From CAZISM01 sp964541895 (GTDB taxonomy: Bacteria; Zhuqueibacterota; Zhuqueibacteria; Residuimicrobiales; Residuimicrobiaceae), in the NCBI GenBank assembly GCA_964541895.1, contig CAZISM010000001.1, positions 62,001 through 126,000 on the forward strand: a stretch of DNA of 64,000 nt, in the 5' to 3' direction. The translations under genes and the position numbers were made by a program. Under the pieces are notes generated by a model. That model was not told the DNA's origin. It saw nothing but the letters and a program-made list of their open reading frames with translations, and searched no databases. Shown here piece by piece: positions 54,435-62,057 of this stretch (within the stretch, counting starts at the first letter, position 1; each line of letters opens with the position of its first letter).

Positions 54435-55718
54435 ATGAACCATTTACTTCGATCCCTGTTGCTGGCAGGCCTGTTGACATTCGCCCTGCAAGCGGAGGAG
54501 CAGATCCTCAAGATTTCGATCGACGGCGACATTAATCCGGTTTCGGCCGAATTTATTGTGCGCAACATCGATCGCGCCGACGCTGGTCATTACCAGTGCC
54601 TGTTGATCGAGCTGGACACCCCGGGCGGACTGCTGGAATCCACCAAAACCATCGTCAAGAAAATGATGAGCAGTCCGGTCCCGGTAGTGGTCTATGTGGC
54701 GCCCTCGGGTTCCGGCGCCGTCTCGGCAGGAGTCTTTATCACCCTCGCGGCCCATATCGCGGTTATGGCGCCAGGCACCAACATCGGTGCTGCGCATCCG
54801 GTGAGTGTGGGGTCCGGCGGCGATATGGACTCTTCGAAAGTCATGGGCCAAAAAGTGACCAATTGGGCCAGCGCCTGGATTCGCGGCATCGCGGAAAAAC
54901 GGGGCCGTAATGCCGACTGGGCGGAAAAAGCGGTGCGCGAAAGCGTATCGATCAATGAAAACGAAGCGCTGCAAAAGAACATCATCGACGCCGTTTGCGC
55001 CAATGAGGACTCTCTTCGACAGTGGCTGGACGGCCGAACGGTGAAACTTGAAACAGGAGAGCGACGGCTGCATACCCGTTCCGCAACGGTCGTGGTGCAG
55101 GAGATGTCCTGGCGACATCGCGTGCTTTATAAAATTTCCAATCCCACCATCGCCTACATCCTGATGATGCTCGGAATCTATGGCCTGTTTTTTGAGCTGT
55201 CCAATCCAGGCTCCGTTTTGCCGGGTGTGGTCGGGGGCATCTTTATCATCCTTGCCTTTTTTGCCCTGCAAACTCTGCCGTTGCGAGCCGCGGGCCTGTT
55301 GCTGATTCTGTTCGCAATCATTTTATTTATTCTGGAGGTCAAGGTGACCAGCTACGGTGTCTTGTCCATCGGTGGCATCATCGCCATGTTTCTGGGTTCC
55401 ATCATGCTGTACGAGGACGCTCCCGGCTTTCCGGTGCGGGTGGATTGGCGCGTGGCGCTGACGTTGACCGTTGCCACAGCCTTGTTTTTTATTTTCGCCC
55501 TCTCCATGGCTCTGAAGGTGCGGCTCACCAAACCCACCACAGGCCAGGAAGGATTGATCGGCGAACAGGGGCAGGCCCTCAGTGATATTTTTCATGACGG
55601 CACCGTCAAGGTGCACGGCGAAATCTGGAAAGCGTACAGCGATGCACCGATCAAAAAAGGCGAATCCATTGCGGTGGTGTCGGTAAAGGGGCTGGTCGTT
55701 AAAGTCACCCAACTATAA
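54435..55718 (+). CDS. NfeD-family membrane-bound ClpP-class serine protease
   Basis: 427 residues. Signal/anchor at 1-19, a ClpP-like protease domain (about 25-220: LLIELDTPGGLLEST, PSGSGAVSAGVFITLAAHIAVMAPGTNIGAAHP), four or five membrane helices (about 230-365) and a C-terminal NfeDC OB-fold domain (about 370-427, GLIGEQGQALSDIF). The Ser in GAVSAG is the probable nucleophile; the basic partner seen as Lys in the archaeal 1510-N protein appears to be Arg here (AWIRGIAEKRG), as in many bacterial members. Its gene is followed 14 bases later by a slipin gene; in archaea the protease cleaves the stomatin partner's C-terminus. Confidence 0.92.
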   Translation: MNHLLRSLLLAGLLTFALQAEEQILKISIDGDINPVSAEFIVRNIDRADAGHYQCLLIELDTPGGLLESTKTIVKKMMSSPVPVVVYVAPSGSGAVSAGVFITLAAHIAVMAPGTNIGAAHPVSVGSGGDMDSSKVMGQKVTNWASAWIRGIAEKRGRNADWAEKAVRESVSINENEALQKNIIDAVCANEDSLRQWLDGRTVKLETGERRLHTRSATVVVQEMSWRHRVLYKISNPTIAYILMMLGIYGLFFELSNPGSVLPGVVGGIFIILAFFALQTLPLRAAGLLLILFAIILFILEVKVTSYGVLSIGGIIAMFLGSIMLYEDAPGFPVRVDWRVALTLTVATALFFIFALSMALKVRLTKPTTGQEGLIGEQGQALSDIFHDGTVKVHGEIWKAYSDAPIKKGESIAVVSVKGLVVKVTQL

Positions 55719-55732
55719 CAGAGGAGGTTATC

Positions 55733-56488
55733 ATGATGACTATTCAACCGGTGGTGATGTTGCTCATTCTGGCTGTTCTGCTCATCGCCAGCTCCATTAA
55801 AGTGCTGCGGGAGTACGAACGTGGCGTTGTGTTCCGCCTCGGCCGCCTGGTGGGGTCGCGCGGCCCGGGCATCTTTTTTCTCATTCCCCTGGTCGATCGC
55901 ATGGTTAAAGTCAGTCTGCGCACGCATACCATGGATGTGCCTCCTCAGGATATCATCACCAAAGACAACGTGTCGGTGAAAGTCAATGCGGTTCTCTATT
56001 TCCGTGTGCTTGAACCGCACAAGGCCATCGTCGAAGTAGAAGACTATTTCTACGCCACCTCCCAACTGGCGCAAACCACCCTGCGCAGCATTCTCGGCCA
56101 GGCCGAGCTGGATGAATTGTTGTCCGCCCGGGAAAAGATAAATCAGGAACTGCAGGCCATCATCGATTCCCATACCGATCCCTGGGGCATCAAGGTCAGC
56201 ATGGTGGAAGTCAAACATGTCGATCTGCCGGTGGAGATGCAGCGTGCCATGGCTCGCCAGGCCGAGGCCGAGCGCGAACGCCGCGCCAAAGTCATTCATG
56301 CGGAAGGTGAATTTCAGGCCTCGCAGACTCTGGCCAATGCCGCTGAAATCATCGCCAAACACCCGCAGGCCCTGCAACTGCGCTACCTGCAGACGCTGGC
56401 CGAGATTGCGACTGAAAACAATTCTACCATCGTATTTCCTCTTCCCATGGACCTCATCAAGCCGCTGCTCGGAACATCTGGTAAATAA
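55733..56488 (+). CDS. Slipin (stomatin/prohibitin-like SPFH protein)
   Basis: 251 residues. One N-terminal membrane hairpin (about 4-25) is followed by a Band-7/SPFH domain (REYERGVVFRLGRLVGSRGPGIFFLIPLVDR) and a coiled-coil region (AMARQAEAERERRAKVIHAEGEFQASQTL). Such proteins make oligomeric membrane microdomains. The GAGGAGG ahead of the ATG is strong. Gene pairing with NfeD protease is well known and indicates membrane quality control. Confidence 0.95.
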   Translation: MMTIQPVVMLLILAVLLIASSIKVLREYERGVVFRLGRLVGSRGPGIFFLIPLVDRMVKVSLRTHTMDVPPQDIITKDNVSVKVNAVLYFRVLEPHKAIVEVEDYFYATSQLAQTTLRSILGQAELDELLSAREKINQELQAIIDSHTDPWGIKVSMVEVKHVDLPVEMQRAMARQAEAERERRAKVIHAEGEFQASQTLANAAEIIAKHPQALQLRYLQTLAEIATENNSTIVFPLPMDLIKPLLGTSGK

Positions 56489-56513
56489 CTTTTACCAGCC
56501 TTTTCAATGATGT

Positions 56514-56544
56514 GGACGGGCTCACTCGCGTGGTGAGCTCGTCC
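56514..56544. repeat. 12-bp inverted repeat after the slipin gene
   Basis: GGACGGGCTCAC (56514-56525) pairs with GTGAGCTCGTCC (56533-56544), one G-T wobble, with a 7-base loop. No T run follows. It lies in the 84-base gap between slipin and the aminotransferase gene and is a probable 3'-end or attenuator hairpin. Confidence 0.65.
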
Positions 56545-56572
56545 CAAACTAATATAGAGAATCTATTGACGT

Positions 56573-57691
56573 ATGGAAACGGATGATTATCGGGAATTAT
56601 TTCCGATCACTAAAACACACATCTTTTTCAATCATGCCGCAGAAGCACCGAAATCGGTTCGCCAGGTGGAGCAGGTTAATGCCTTTCTGCAGGATGCTCT
56701 TTATGGTGATCTCTACGAAGATAAATGGCTGGAGCATATGCAGCAGGTGCGCCAGATGGCGGCGGACCTGGTACAAGCTGCGCCGGAGGAAATCGCGTTT
56801 GTCCATAACGTCAGCACCGCTGCCATGCTGGTGGCCAACGGACTGGCGTGGCGCACCGGCGATAACATAGTCACCAGCTGTAACCAGTTTCCGGCCAATG
56901 TTTATCCCTGGTTGAACCTCAGGGAGCGTGGTGTTGAGGTGCGGACCCCTTTTTTGCCACGCAACGAACTGGCATACGAAACGCTCTTTGCCGCCGTGGA
57001 CGAAAAAAGCCGCGTGCTGGCCCTCAGTTTTGTCGAATACGACAACGGCTTTCGCTATGATCTGGAACGCATCGGCCGATTCTGTCATGAGCGCGGCATC
57101 CTCTTTTTTGTCGACGCGGTGCAGGGTTTGGGCGTTTTTCCGGTCGATGTCAAAAGCGCCCGTATCACCTTTCTTGCGACCAGCGGTCACAAATGGCTGC
57201 TGGGCCCGAGCGGACAGGGCTTTCTTTATATCGACCAATCCGTGTTGCCGCAGCTGTACGTTTTACCGACAAGCTGGTTGTCTATGACGCATCCGTTTGA
57301 TTTTTATAATTACACGCAGCCACGCAAAGCCACCGCCCAGGCCTTTGAGGGGGGCACCAGCAATCTGATGGGCATTGTGGCTCTCGGAACCGGCTTATCG
57401 CTTCTGGCAGAAGTGGGCCAGCTCCGCATTACGGAAAAAGTACAGTCCCTAGCCGGGCGTTTGATTGAAGGGTTGGAGCAGAAAGGCTGCCTCGTCGATG
57501 TCGCTGCAGCACCTTCGCATCGATCGGCGATAGTGGCATTCCGTCACCCCGTAATGGCTGCAGATCAGCTGTATACACGGTTGCTGCAAAACAATGTTAT
57601 TGTTTCTGTGCGAAACGGTCATATCCGCGTTTCTCCGCATTTTTATAATACCGAGCAGGATATGGCCGAATTTTTAAGCAGATTGGCTTGA
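56573..57691 (+). CDS. Class V PLP aminotransferase (cysteine desulfurase-like)
   Basis: 372 residues. Fold-type I class V features: FFNHAAEAPKSVRQVEQVN at the N-terminus, FVHNVSTAAMLVANGLAW, LALSFVEYDNGFRYDLERIG, FVDAVQGLGVFPVDV and the PLP Lys in TSGHKWLLGPSGQGF. The Cys loop typical of cysteine desulfurases is not obvious, so it may act on another amino acid (as in isopenicillin-N epimerase-like proteins). It is followed seven bases later by the barrel gene. Confidence 0.9.
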   Translation: METDDYRELFPITKTHIFFNHAAEAPKSVRQVEQVNAFLQDALYGDLYEDKWLEHMQQVRQMAADLVQAAPEEIAFVHNVSTAAMLVANGLAWRTGDNIVTSCNQFPANVYPWLNLRERGVEVRTPFLPRNELAYETLFAAVDEKSRVLALSFVEYDNGFRYDLERIGRFCHERGILFFVDAVQGLGVFPVDVKSARITFLATSGHKWLLGPSGQGFLYIDQSVLPQLYVLPTSWLSMTHPFDFYNYTQPRKATAQAFEGGTSNLMGIVALGTGLSLLAEVGQLRITEKVQSLAGRLIEGLEQKGCLVDVAAAPSHRSAIVAFRHPVMAADQLYTRLLQNNVIVSVRNGHIRVSPHFYNTEQDMAEFLSRLA

Positions 57692-57698
57692 GGTCAGG

Positions 57699-58943
57699 AT
57701 GTCTGATAAAAGAATAGGTTGGCTTTGGGGGCTGCTATGGCCTCTCCTGTCCGTGCAAGCCCAAACCGGCTTGATGCACGGCGACCTGGTTCATCCGCCG
57801 GCCTGGGCAGCGCGCAGCGCGGCCATGGGCAGCGCGGACGTGGCAGTTTCAGATCCTGAAGCGGCAGGTTGGTCCAATCCCGCCGCCTCGTCGATGTTAC
57901 CGAGAATACAAGCCGGTGTCTCGATACAGATGAAAACAGCCGGCATGTTTTCGCTGCAGAACCCGAGCAATCCGGACCATGTCTACACCATGCAGCCTGC
58001 CTCGCAATATGCTTTGAGCGCGGCCGGCTTTAATGTACCGCTGCAGTATAAAAAGCACCCGCTTGTCGTCGGCTTTCACCTCAGGAATCTGGCCGATCTG
58101 CAGACGCGCTATCTGTGGCGGTCGCAACGATCCGGCATGGACGAGTATTCCGAGACCGAAATCAAACGGGAGGGAGCCTTGTACGCTCTCGCCGCACGGG
58201 CCGCCACCAGATTCAGTTCATCCTTCAGCGCAGGAATACAGGTCGCCATGCTGGGAGGCCGGCAGATGGCGGATACCAGCTATACCGTTTATGAACAAAA
58301 CAGTCGCGAATTTGCCCGCAGCCAATGGCAGAATCGATTCTCCGGCTATTCTATCGAGATAGGCTATCAATGGCGCATAAACGCCGGCTGGACGATCGGA
58401 CAGAATTTCATCCTGCCCTACACACAAAAGCTGAAAGACATCGAGATGAACAATCTGTCGCTGCAACGGTCCTACGCCGACGTTTTGGCCATGCGTCTGC
58501 CGGCGCAGGTGTGGAGCGGCGTGGCCTGGCGGCTCGGCAACAACCTGCTCGCTGCCGCAGATTATCGCTTCCGTCCCTGGACGAAAGTGCACTTTGACGG
58601 TCCATCGGCGCTGCAATTCAGTGATGCCCACTCGATCCATGTCGGTCTGGAATATCGCCTGCCAGTCAATTATAGCGTCATCCCGCTGCGGATCGGCTGG
58701 CACAATCAGCCGAAACAGATGTATGACCATAACGCGGCCGATCCTGCTCAAGCCGGTAAGCAGGTCGTCTCCTCGTCCCTGACCGGTGGGTTTGGCATGC
58801 ATCTCGGCTCTCTGCGACTTGAGGCGGCCATGGATATGGAACGACTCGAATACCCGACCTCATGGTATATCGTAGGTGAGCGCCCGGTGCAGATCCGGCA
58901 GACGCGCTACCATTTCACCATCACGCTGATGTACCTGCTCTAG
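57699..58943 (+). CDS. FadL/PorV-like outer-membrane beta-barrel protein
   Basis: 414 residues with a signal peptide (about 1-22, WPLLSVQAQ). The conserved stretch WAARSAAMGSADVAVSDPEAAGWSNPAASS is typical of the FadL/PorV/UPF0164 group, in which the N-terminus plugs the barrel. About 14 amphipathic strands follow, ending with a strand YHFTITLMYLL that fits the barrel-closing strand. PorV-type proteins shuttle type IX secretion substrates in FCB bacteria; others transport hydrophobic compounds. No further type IX gene is visible. Confidence 0.8.
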   Translation: MSDKRIGWLWGLLWPLLSVQAQTGLMHGDLVHPPAWAARSAAMGSADVAVSDPEAAGWSNPAASSMLPRIQAGVSIQMKTAGMFSLQNPSNPDHVYTMQPASQYALSAAGFNVPLQYKKHPLVVGFHLRNLADLQTRYLWRSQRSGMDEYSETEIKREGALYALAARAATRFSSSFSAGIQVAMLGGRQMADTSYTVYEQNSREFARSQWQNRFSGYSIEIGYQWRINAGWTIGQNFILPYTQKLKDIEMNNLSLQRSYADVLAMRLPAQVWSGVAWRLGNNLLAAADYRFRPWTKVHFDGPSALQFSDAHSIHVGLEYRLPVNYSVIPLRIGWHNQPKQMYDHNAADPAQAGKQVVSSSLTGGFGMHLGSLRLEAAMDMERLEYPTSWYIVGERPVQIRQTRYHFTITLMYLL

Positions 58944-58945
58944 CC

Positions 58946-59833
58946 ATGAAACGCATTCTGATAGGTCCGGCCGGCTGGCACTACCCGGACTGGAAAGGCA
59001 TCGTATATCCGACGCGGACGGGCGCCGGTTTTTCCGAACTGGCCTATCTGGCAGATTACTTTTCCATCGTGGAAATTAACACCTCTTTCTATCGCATCCC
59101 GTCTCCGGCTGCTGTCATGAACTGGCTCGCCCAGGTCAGAAAGCATCCGACGTTTCAATTCGCCATCAAATTGTGGCAGGGCTTTACCCATGAGGAGCGC
59201 AAGGATCTGGCCGCAGAGGTGTCGGCTTTTTCCGTCCTCCTCAATGCCCTGGCCGCCGACAACCGGTTGGGCGCGCTGCTGGTGCAGTTCCCCTGGCGGT
59301 TCAAATATACGGCCACCAATCTGGCCTATGTGGAGCGGTTGCAGGAATGGTTTTCCGCTTTTCCCGTTTCCGTAGAGTTCCGGCACAGCAGCTGGTCTGA
59401 TGAGGTCGTATATGAAAAATTTAAAAACCTCAACTTGGGCTGGGTCAACGTGGACCAGCCTGTGATCGGAGCCTCGCAATCCCCCGCCACGGTATGCACC
59501 TCTGCCAATGGTTATGTACGGCTGCATGGCAGAAATTATGAGCAGTGGTTCGAAGAAAACTCGGAACGCCATGCACGCTATGATTATCTGTATAAAACAG
59601 CTGAATTATCCGAATGGGTCGAAAGAATAAAAACAGTCGCCGCTAAAGCGGATAATGTGTTCGTTATCTTTAATAACCATTTTCGCGGCCAGGCTGTGGC
59701 CAATGGTCTGCAAATGGCTGCGGCGTTCCAAAGCGAGCCTGTTGCACTTCCAGCCTCTCTGGTCCGCCTGTATCCTCACCTGGCTGATATCGGCCGCTGC
59801 GAGACAGGCGGCGAAACGTTGTCACTTTTTTGA
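58946..59833 (+). CDS. DUF72 family protein
   Basis: 295 residues starting two bases after the barrel gene. DUF72 hallmarks: IGPAGWHYPDWKGIVYP at the start, LADYFSIVEINTSFYRIPS, FAIKLWQGFTHEER, then VSVEFRHSSW and the C-terminal YDYLYKTAELSEWVERI followed by VFVIFNNHFRGQAVANGLQM. The fold is a TIM barrel of unknown activity; some members sit near nucleic-acid repair genes. It ends ahead of a hairpin and the selenoprotein candidate. Confidence 0.92.
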   Translation: MKRILIGPAGWHYPDWKGIVYPTRTGAGFSELAYLADYFSIVEINTSFYRIPSPAAVMNWLAQVRKHPTFQFAIKLWQGFTHEERKDLAAEVSAFSVLLNALAADNRLGALLVQFPWRFKYTATNLAYVERLQEWFSAFPVSVEFRHSSWSDEVVYEKFKNLNLGWVNVDQPVIGASQSPATVCTSANGYVRLHGRNYEQWFEENSERHARYDYLYKTAELSEWVERIKTVAAKADNVFVIFNNHFRGQAVANGLQMAAAFQSEPVALPASLVRLYPHLADIGRCETGGETLSLF

Positions 59834-59917
59834 ATCCTTTCCATGCCTGGGGCATCCAATCATAGGCTATATGGATGAGTCAGGCGTTGTCTATCGTGCG
59901 ACAAGGTTAAAATAGTG

Positions 59918-59938
59918 CGGACCCCTTTGAGAGGTCCG
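59918..59938. repeat. Short hairpin upstream of selenoprotein candidate
   Basis: CGGACC (59918-59923) and GGTCCG (59933-59938) form a hairpin with two further pairs inside. It follows the DUF72 stop and a -10-like TAAAAT (59908-59913) and precedes the AGGAGG at 59956. Lacks a T run; probable 3'-end structure or leader element. Confidence 0.45.
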
Positions 59939-59965
59939 AAAATTGGAGCCGGATCAGGAGGTTAT

Positions 59966-60124
59966 TTGGATTATCTTGGAATAATAGCATTTATCATTAT
60001 CTGGTTCGTACTGAACCGGTATATCCTGCCCAAGTTGGGTGTGCCGACCTGAATGGCAGGAGCCTGCGATCTTTCGGAGAAAGATCAGAAGAAAAATGTA
60101 TCCGCCAGCGAAAAAACTGAATAG
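59966..60124 (+). CDS. Probable small membrane selenoprotein read through in-frame TGA
   Basis: A TTG start at 59966 with AGGAGG four bases upstream (59956-59961) opens a 52-codon frame that is interrupted only by TGA at 60050-60052 and ends at TAG 60122-60124. The first 28 residues are one hydrophobic helix (IIAFIIIWFVLNRYILPKLG). The TGA codon is in the context GVPT-U-MAGAC, so read-through gives a Sec-X4-Cys pair right after the membrane segment, like a redox site. A stem-loop just downstream fits a bacterial SECIS. The stop codon overlaps the AGGAGG of the next gene, expected if the whole 52-codon frame is translated. Alternative: a 27-residue peptide ending at TGA. No homologue search was possible; the sel genes are not in this window. 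Confidence 0.72.
60053..60086 (+). promoter_or_regulatory. Candidate bacterial SECIS element
   Basis: Downstream of TGA 60050-60052, GATCTTTC (60068-60075) is perfectly complementary to GAAAGATC (60079-60086) across the loop GGA (60076-60078). The loop starts 23 bases after the TGA, in the range seen for bSECIS elements read by SelB, and has a G at its first position. A second 5-bp hairpin (GCAGG/CCTGC, 60056-60067) lies directly between TGA and the stem. Confidence 0.7.
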
Positions 60125-60135
60125 GAGGAAAGCTC

Positions 60136-60342
60136 ATGCCGATTTATGAGTATCGGTGCCGTCAATGTGGTCATACGTTCGAAGCGTTCCAGCGCGTCGG
60201 TGCCGACGGATCTGATCTGATGTGCCCCAAATGCAATTCCAGCAGACCTGAAAAATTATTTTCATCTTTTGCCGCATCCGGCAGTACGCCATCCTACGGG
60301 AACAGCGGCGGCTCCAGTTGCGGCAGTGGCGGCTTTTCCTGA
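60136..60342 (+). CDS. FmdB-family zinc-ribbon protein
   Basis: 68 residues; AGGAGG (60123-60128) precedes the ATG by seven bases. The zinc ribbon has YRCRQCG and MCPKCN knuckles and the family N-terminus MPIYEYRC. The Gly/Ser-rich tail ends with GGSSCGSGGFS. FmdB proteins are usually small regulators or metal-handling proteins; function is not established. It follows the selenoprotein candidate and is translationally coupled to it. Confidence 0.93.
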   Translation: MPIYEYRCRQCGHTFEAFQRVGADGSDLMCPKCNSSRPEKLFSSFAASGSTPSYGNSGGSSCGSGGFS

Positions 60343-60433
60343 GCGTCTTGATGGCGCGGATAGGTTATCCGCCATTTTATGCTTGATTTTCGTCTTTAAA
60401 TCGTATACTTTTATTACTTATATTCTGTTTATC

Positions 60434-61828
60434 ATGGTTCCGGTTCTTTCGCCAGTAGCAGGTACAGTAGTGCATAATGGAAAAAAAGACATTCTGGTGA
60501 TCGGCGGCAATGATGCCGGACTGGCGTCCGCCGGTCGCGCGCGTCGCCTGGACAGGCATGCTTCTGTTATCGTGCTGGAACAAGGCGATCATGTCGCCTT
60601 TGCTACCTGCGGCCTGCCCTATTTTCTAGGCGGGCAATTGAGCGAAAAAGAGGTGTCCGGCCCTGGCGCAGAAAGCCTGCAGGCGAAAAGGGGCTTTGAG
60701 GTCAGGACCGGTCAGCAGGTGCTGGCACTGGATGCGCATAAGCATCTGCTGCAGGTTCGCGATGTAAAGAGCGATAGAGTGTATGAGCAATCCTTTACAA
60801 AGCTGATCATCGCCACTGGCGCAACTGCGCTGATACCGCAAGAGCTGAAAGATGTAAAAAATGTCTTCAGCTTGCGTCATATCAGCGACGCGTTTGCTAT
60901 TCAAGCCTTCCTGCAGCAGCAGGTGGTCAGGCACATCGTCATCGTCGGAGCCGGTTATCTCGGCCTTGAGCTGGCGGATGTGCTGGCCAGGCGAGGCTTT
61001 AGCGTCAGCCTGGTCGAAAGAGATACCTGTCCGGCGTACCTGCCGGCAACGTTTTTCCCCAGACTTCAACAGAGTTTGCTGGAAAATAGAGTAACATGGC
61101 ATGGCGAGGTAAAGGCACCTGCCTGGCGATATGATGGAAACAGGGTGCAATCGTTTCGACCGCAAGTGGATTCGTCCTGGCAACCGGTGGACATGGTTCT
61201 GGTCGCCGCCGGTATCCAGCCGGCCAGTGAGCTGGCGCGCCAGGCTGGACTGCGGATCGGTATTCATAACAGCATCCAGGTCAATTCATACCAGCAAAGC
61301 AGCCGTCCTGATATTTATGCCGTTGGTGACTGCTGCAGCACAAAAAATCTGGTCAGTCAACTGCCGTCCTGGATGCCTCTGGCAGGCATCGCCGCCCGTC
61401 AAGGTCGGGTGGCTGGTGAAAATGCCATCGGCGGCAGCGTCCAATTCCCCGGTGCGCTGGCCAGCCAACTGGTGTACTGTTTTGGCCTGGAGATCGGCCG
61501 CACTGGTCTGACCGTTGCCCAGGCCGAGTCGTGCGGCAAAATCGCCCGGGAAACCATCGTGCAACAGCACAGCCATTCGGAATATATTCTGGAAAATCGC
61601 CCCATTGATATGCAGGTTGTGTGGGATGGCAAGAGCAAGCGATTGTTAGGTGGGACGGTAGTCGGCGGCAAAGGCGCAGGTCATTATCTGAATATGCTGG
61701 CCATGGCGATTCAGTCCGGCTTGACCGTACGGGATCTCGCCAACCTGGACCTGGGCTACACGCCACCGATCAATCACATGATGAATCCGCTGCATATCGC
61801 AGCAGCCGTAGCAGCAAAATCAAAATGA
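60434..61828 (+). CDS. FAD/NAD(P)-dependent disulfide reductase (CoA-disulfide reductase/NADH oxidase type)
   Basis: 464 residues from ATG 60434; the frame is open farther upstream within fmdB but family-like sequence begins near here, and GTG 60470 is an alternative start. FAD site VIGGNDAGLAS, an active-site single Cys in ATCGLPYFLGGQLS (as in CoA-disulfide reductase and NADH oxidase), NAD site VIVGAGYLGLELAD, and FAD-binding IYAVGDCC. A C-terminal dimerisation domain is complete (ATCGL to AVAAKSK). Expected to reduce CoA-disulfide, a persulfide/polysulfide or oxygen with NAD(P)H. It starts 91 bases after fmdB; TTGATT (60383) and TATACT (60404) with a 15-base gap form a weak promoter. Confidence 0.88.
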   Translation: MVPVLSPVAGTVVHNGKKDILVIGGNDAGLASAGRARRLDRHASVIVLEQGDHVAFATCGLPYFLGGQLSEKEVSGPGAESLQAKRGFEVRTGQQVLALDAHKHLLQVRDVKSDRVYEQSFTKLIIATGATALIPQELKDVKNVFSLRHISDAFAIQAFLQQQVVRHIVIVGAGYLGLELADVLARRGFSVSLVERDTCPAYLPATFFPRLQQSLLENRVTWHGEVKAPAWRYDGNRVQSFRPQVDSSWQPVDMVLVAAGIQPASELARQAGLRIGIHNSIQVNSYQQSSRPDIYAVGDCCSTKNLVSQLPSWMPLAGIAARQGRVAGENAIGGSVQFPGALASQLVYCFGLEIGRTGLTVAQAESCGKIARETIVQQHSHSEYILENRPIDMQVVWDGKSKRLLGGTVVGGKGAGHYLNMLAMAIQSGLTVRDLANLDLGYTPPINHMMNPLHIAAAVAAKSK

Positions 61829-61837
61829 GAGTGATAT

Positions 61838-62014
61838 ATGAATAAGAAAACATTAGTGAAAATGGCCCTGGGTGTCTTCGTGGGCGGGGCTCTTGGATTT
61901 GCCTATTACTATTTTATCGGCTGCCGCAGCGGCGCCTGTCCGATCACGAGCAGTCCCCTCGTCAGTACCGCCTATGGTTCTCTTGTCGGCGGGTTGCTGG
62001 CCTTTGGCAAATAG
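61838..62014 (+). CDS. Small DUF6132-like membrane protein
   Basis: 58 residues, too short for the usual ORF cutoff. ATG 61838 follows the flavoprotein stop by nine bases, with GAGAGTGA as a weak ribosome site. Two membrane helices (about residues 9-25 and 45-57) flank a conserved-looking loop GCRSGACPITSSP with two Cys. From memory this pattern is the DUF6132 family, which is common near rhodanese and sulfur-transfer genes. Together with the selenoprotein candidate and the disulfide reductase it suggests a thiol or sulfane-sulfur redox function at the membrane. Confidence 0.8.
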   Translation: MNKKTLVKMALGVFVGGALGFAYYYFIGCRSGACPITSSPLVSTAYGSLVGGLLAFGK

Positions 62015-62020
62015 GTGTTG

Positions 62021-62057
62021 GAGCGGATCAGGGCTCTGATCCGCTCATTTTATTTTT
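62021..62057 (+). terminator. Strong Rho-independent terminator
   Basis: GAGCGGATCAG (62021-62031) pairs perfectly with CTGATCCGCTC (62036-62046) across the loop GGCT, followed by ATTTTATTTTT. It ends the + strand redox genes; its right arm overlaps the stop codon of the convergent sulfatase-like gene. Confidence 0.9.

Noticed and set aside
60050..60052. TGA as a recoded Trp codon
   Set aside because: Other genes in the window use TGA as a normal stop (for example at 281-283 and 9289-9291), so general recoding is excluded; selenocysteine remains the better explanation.
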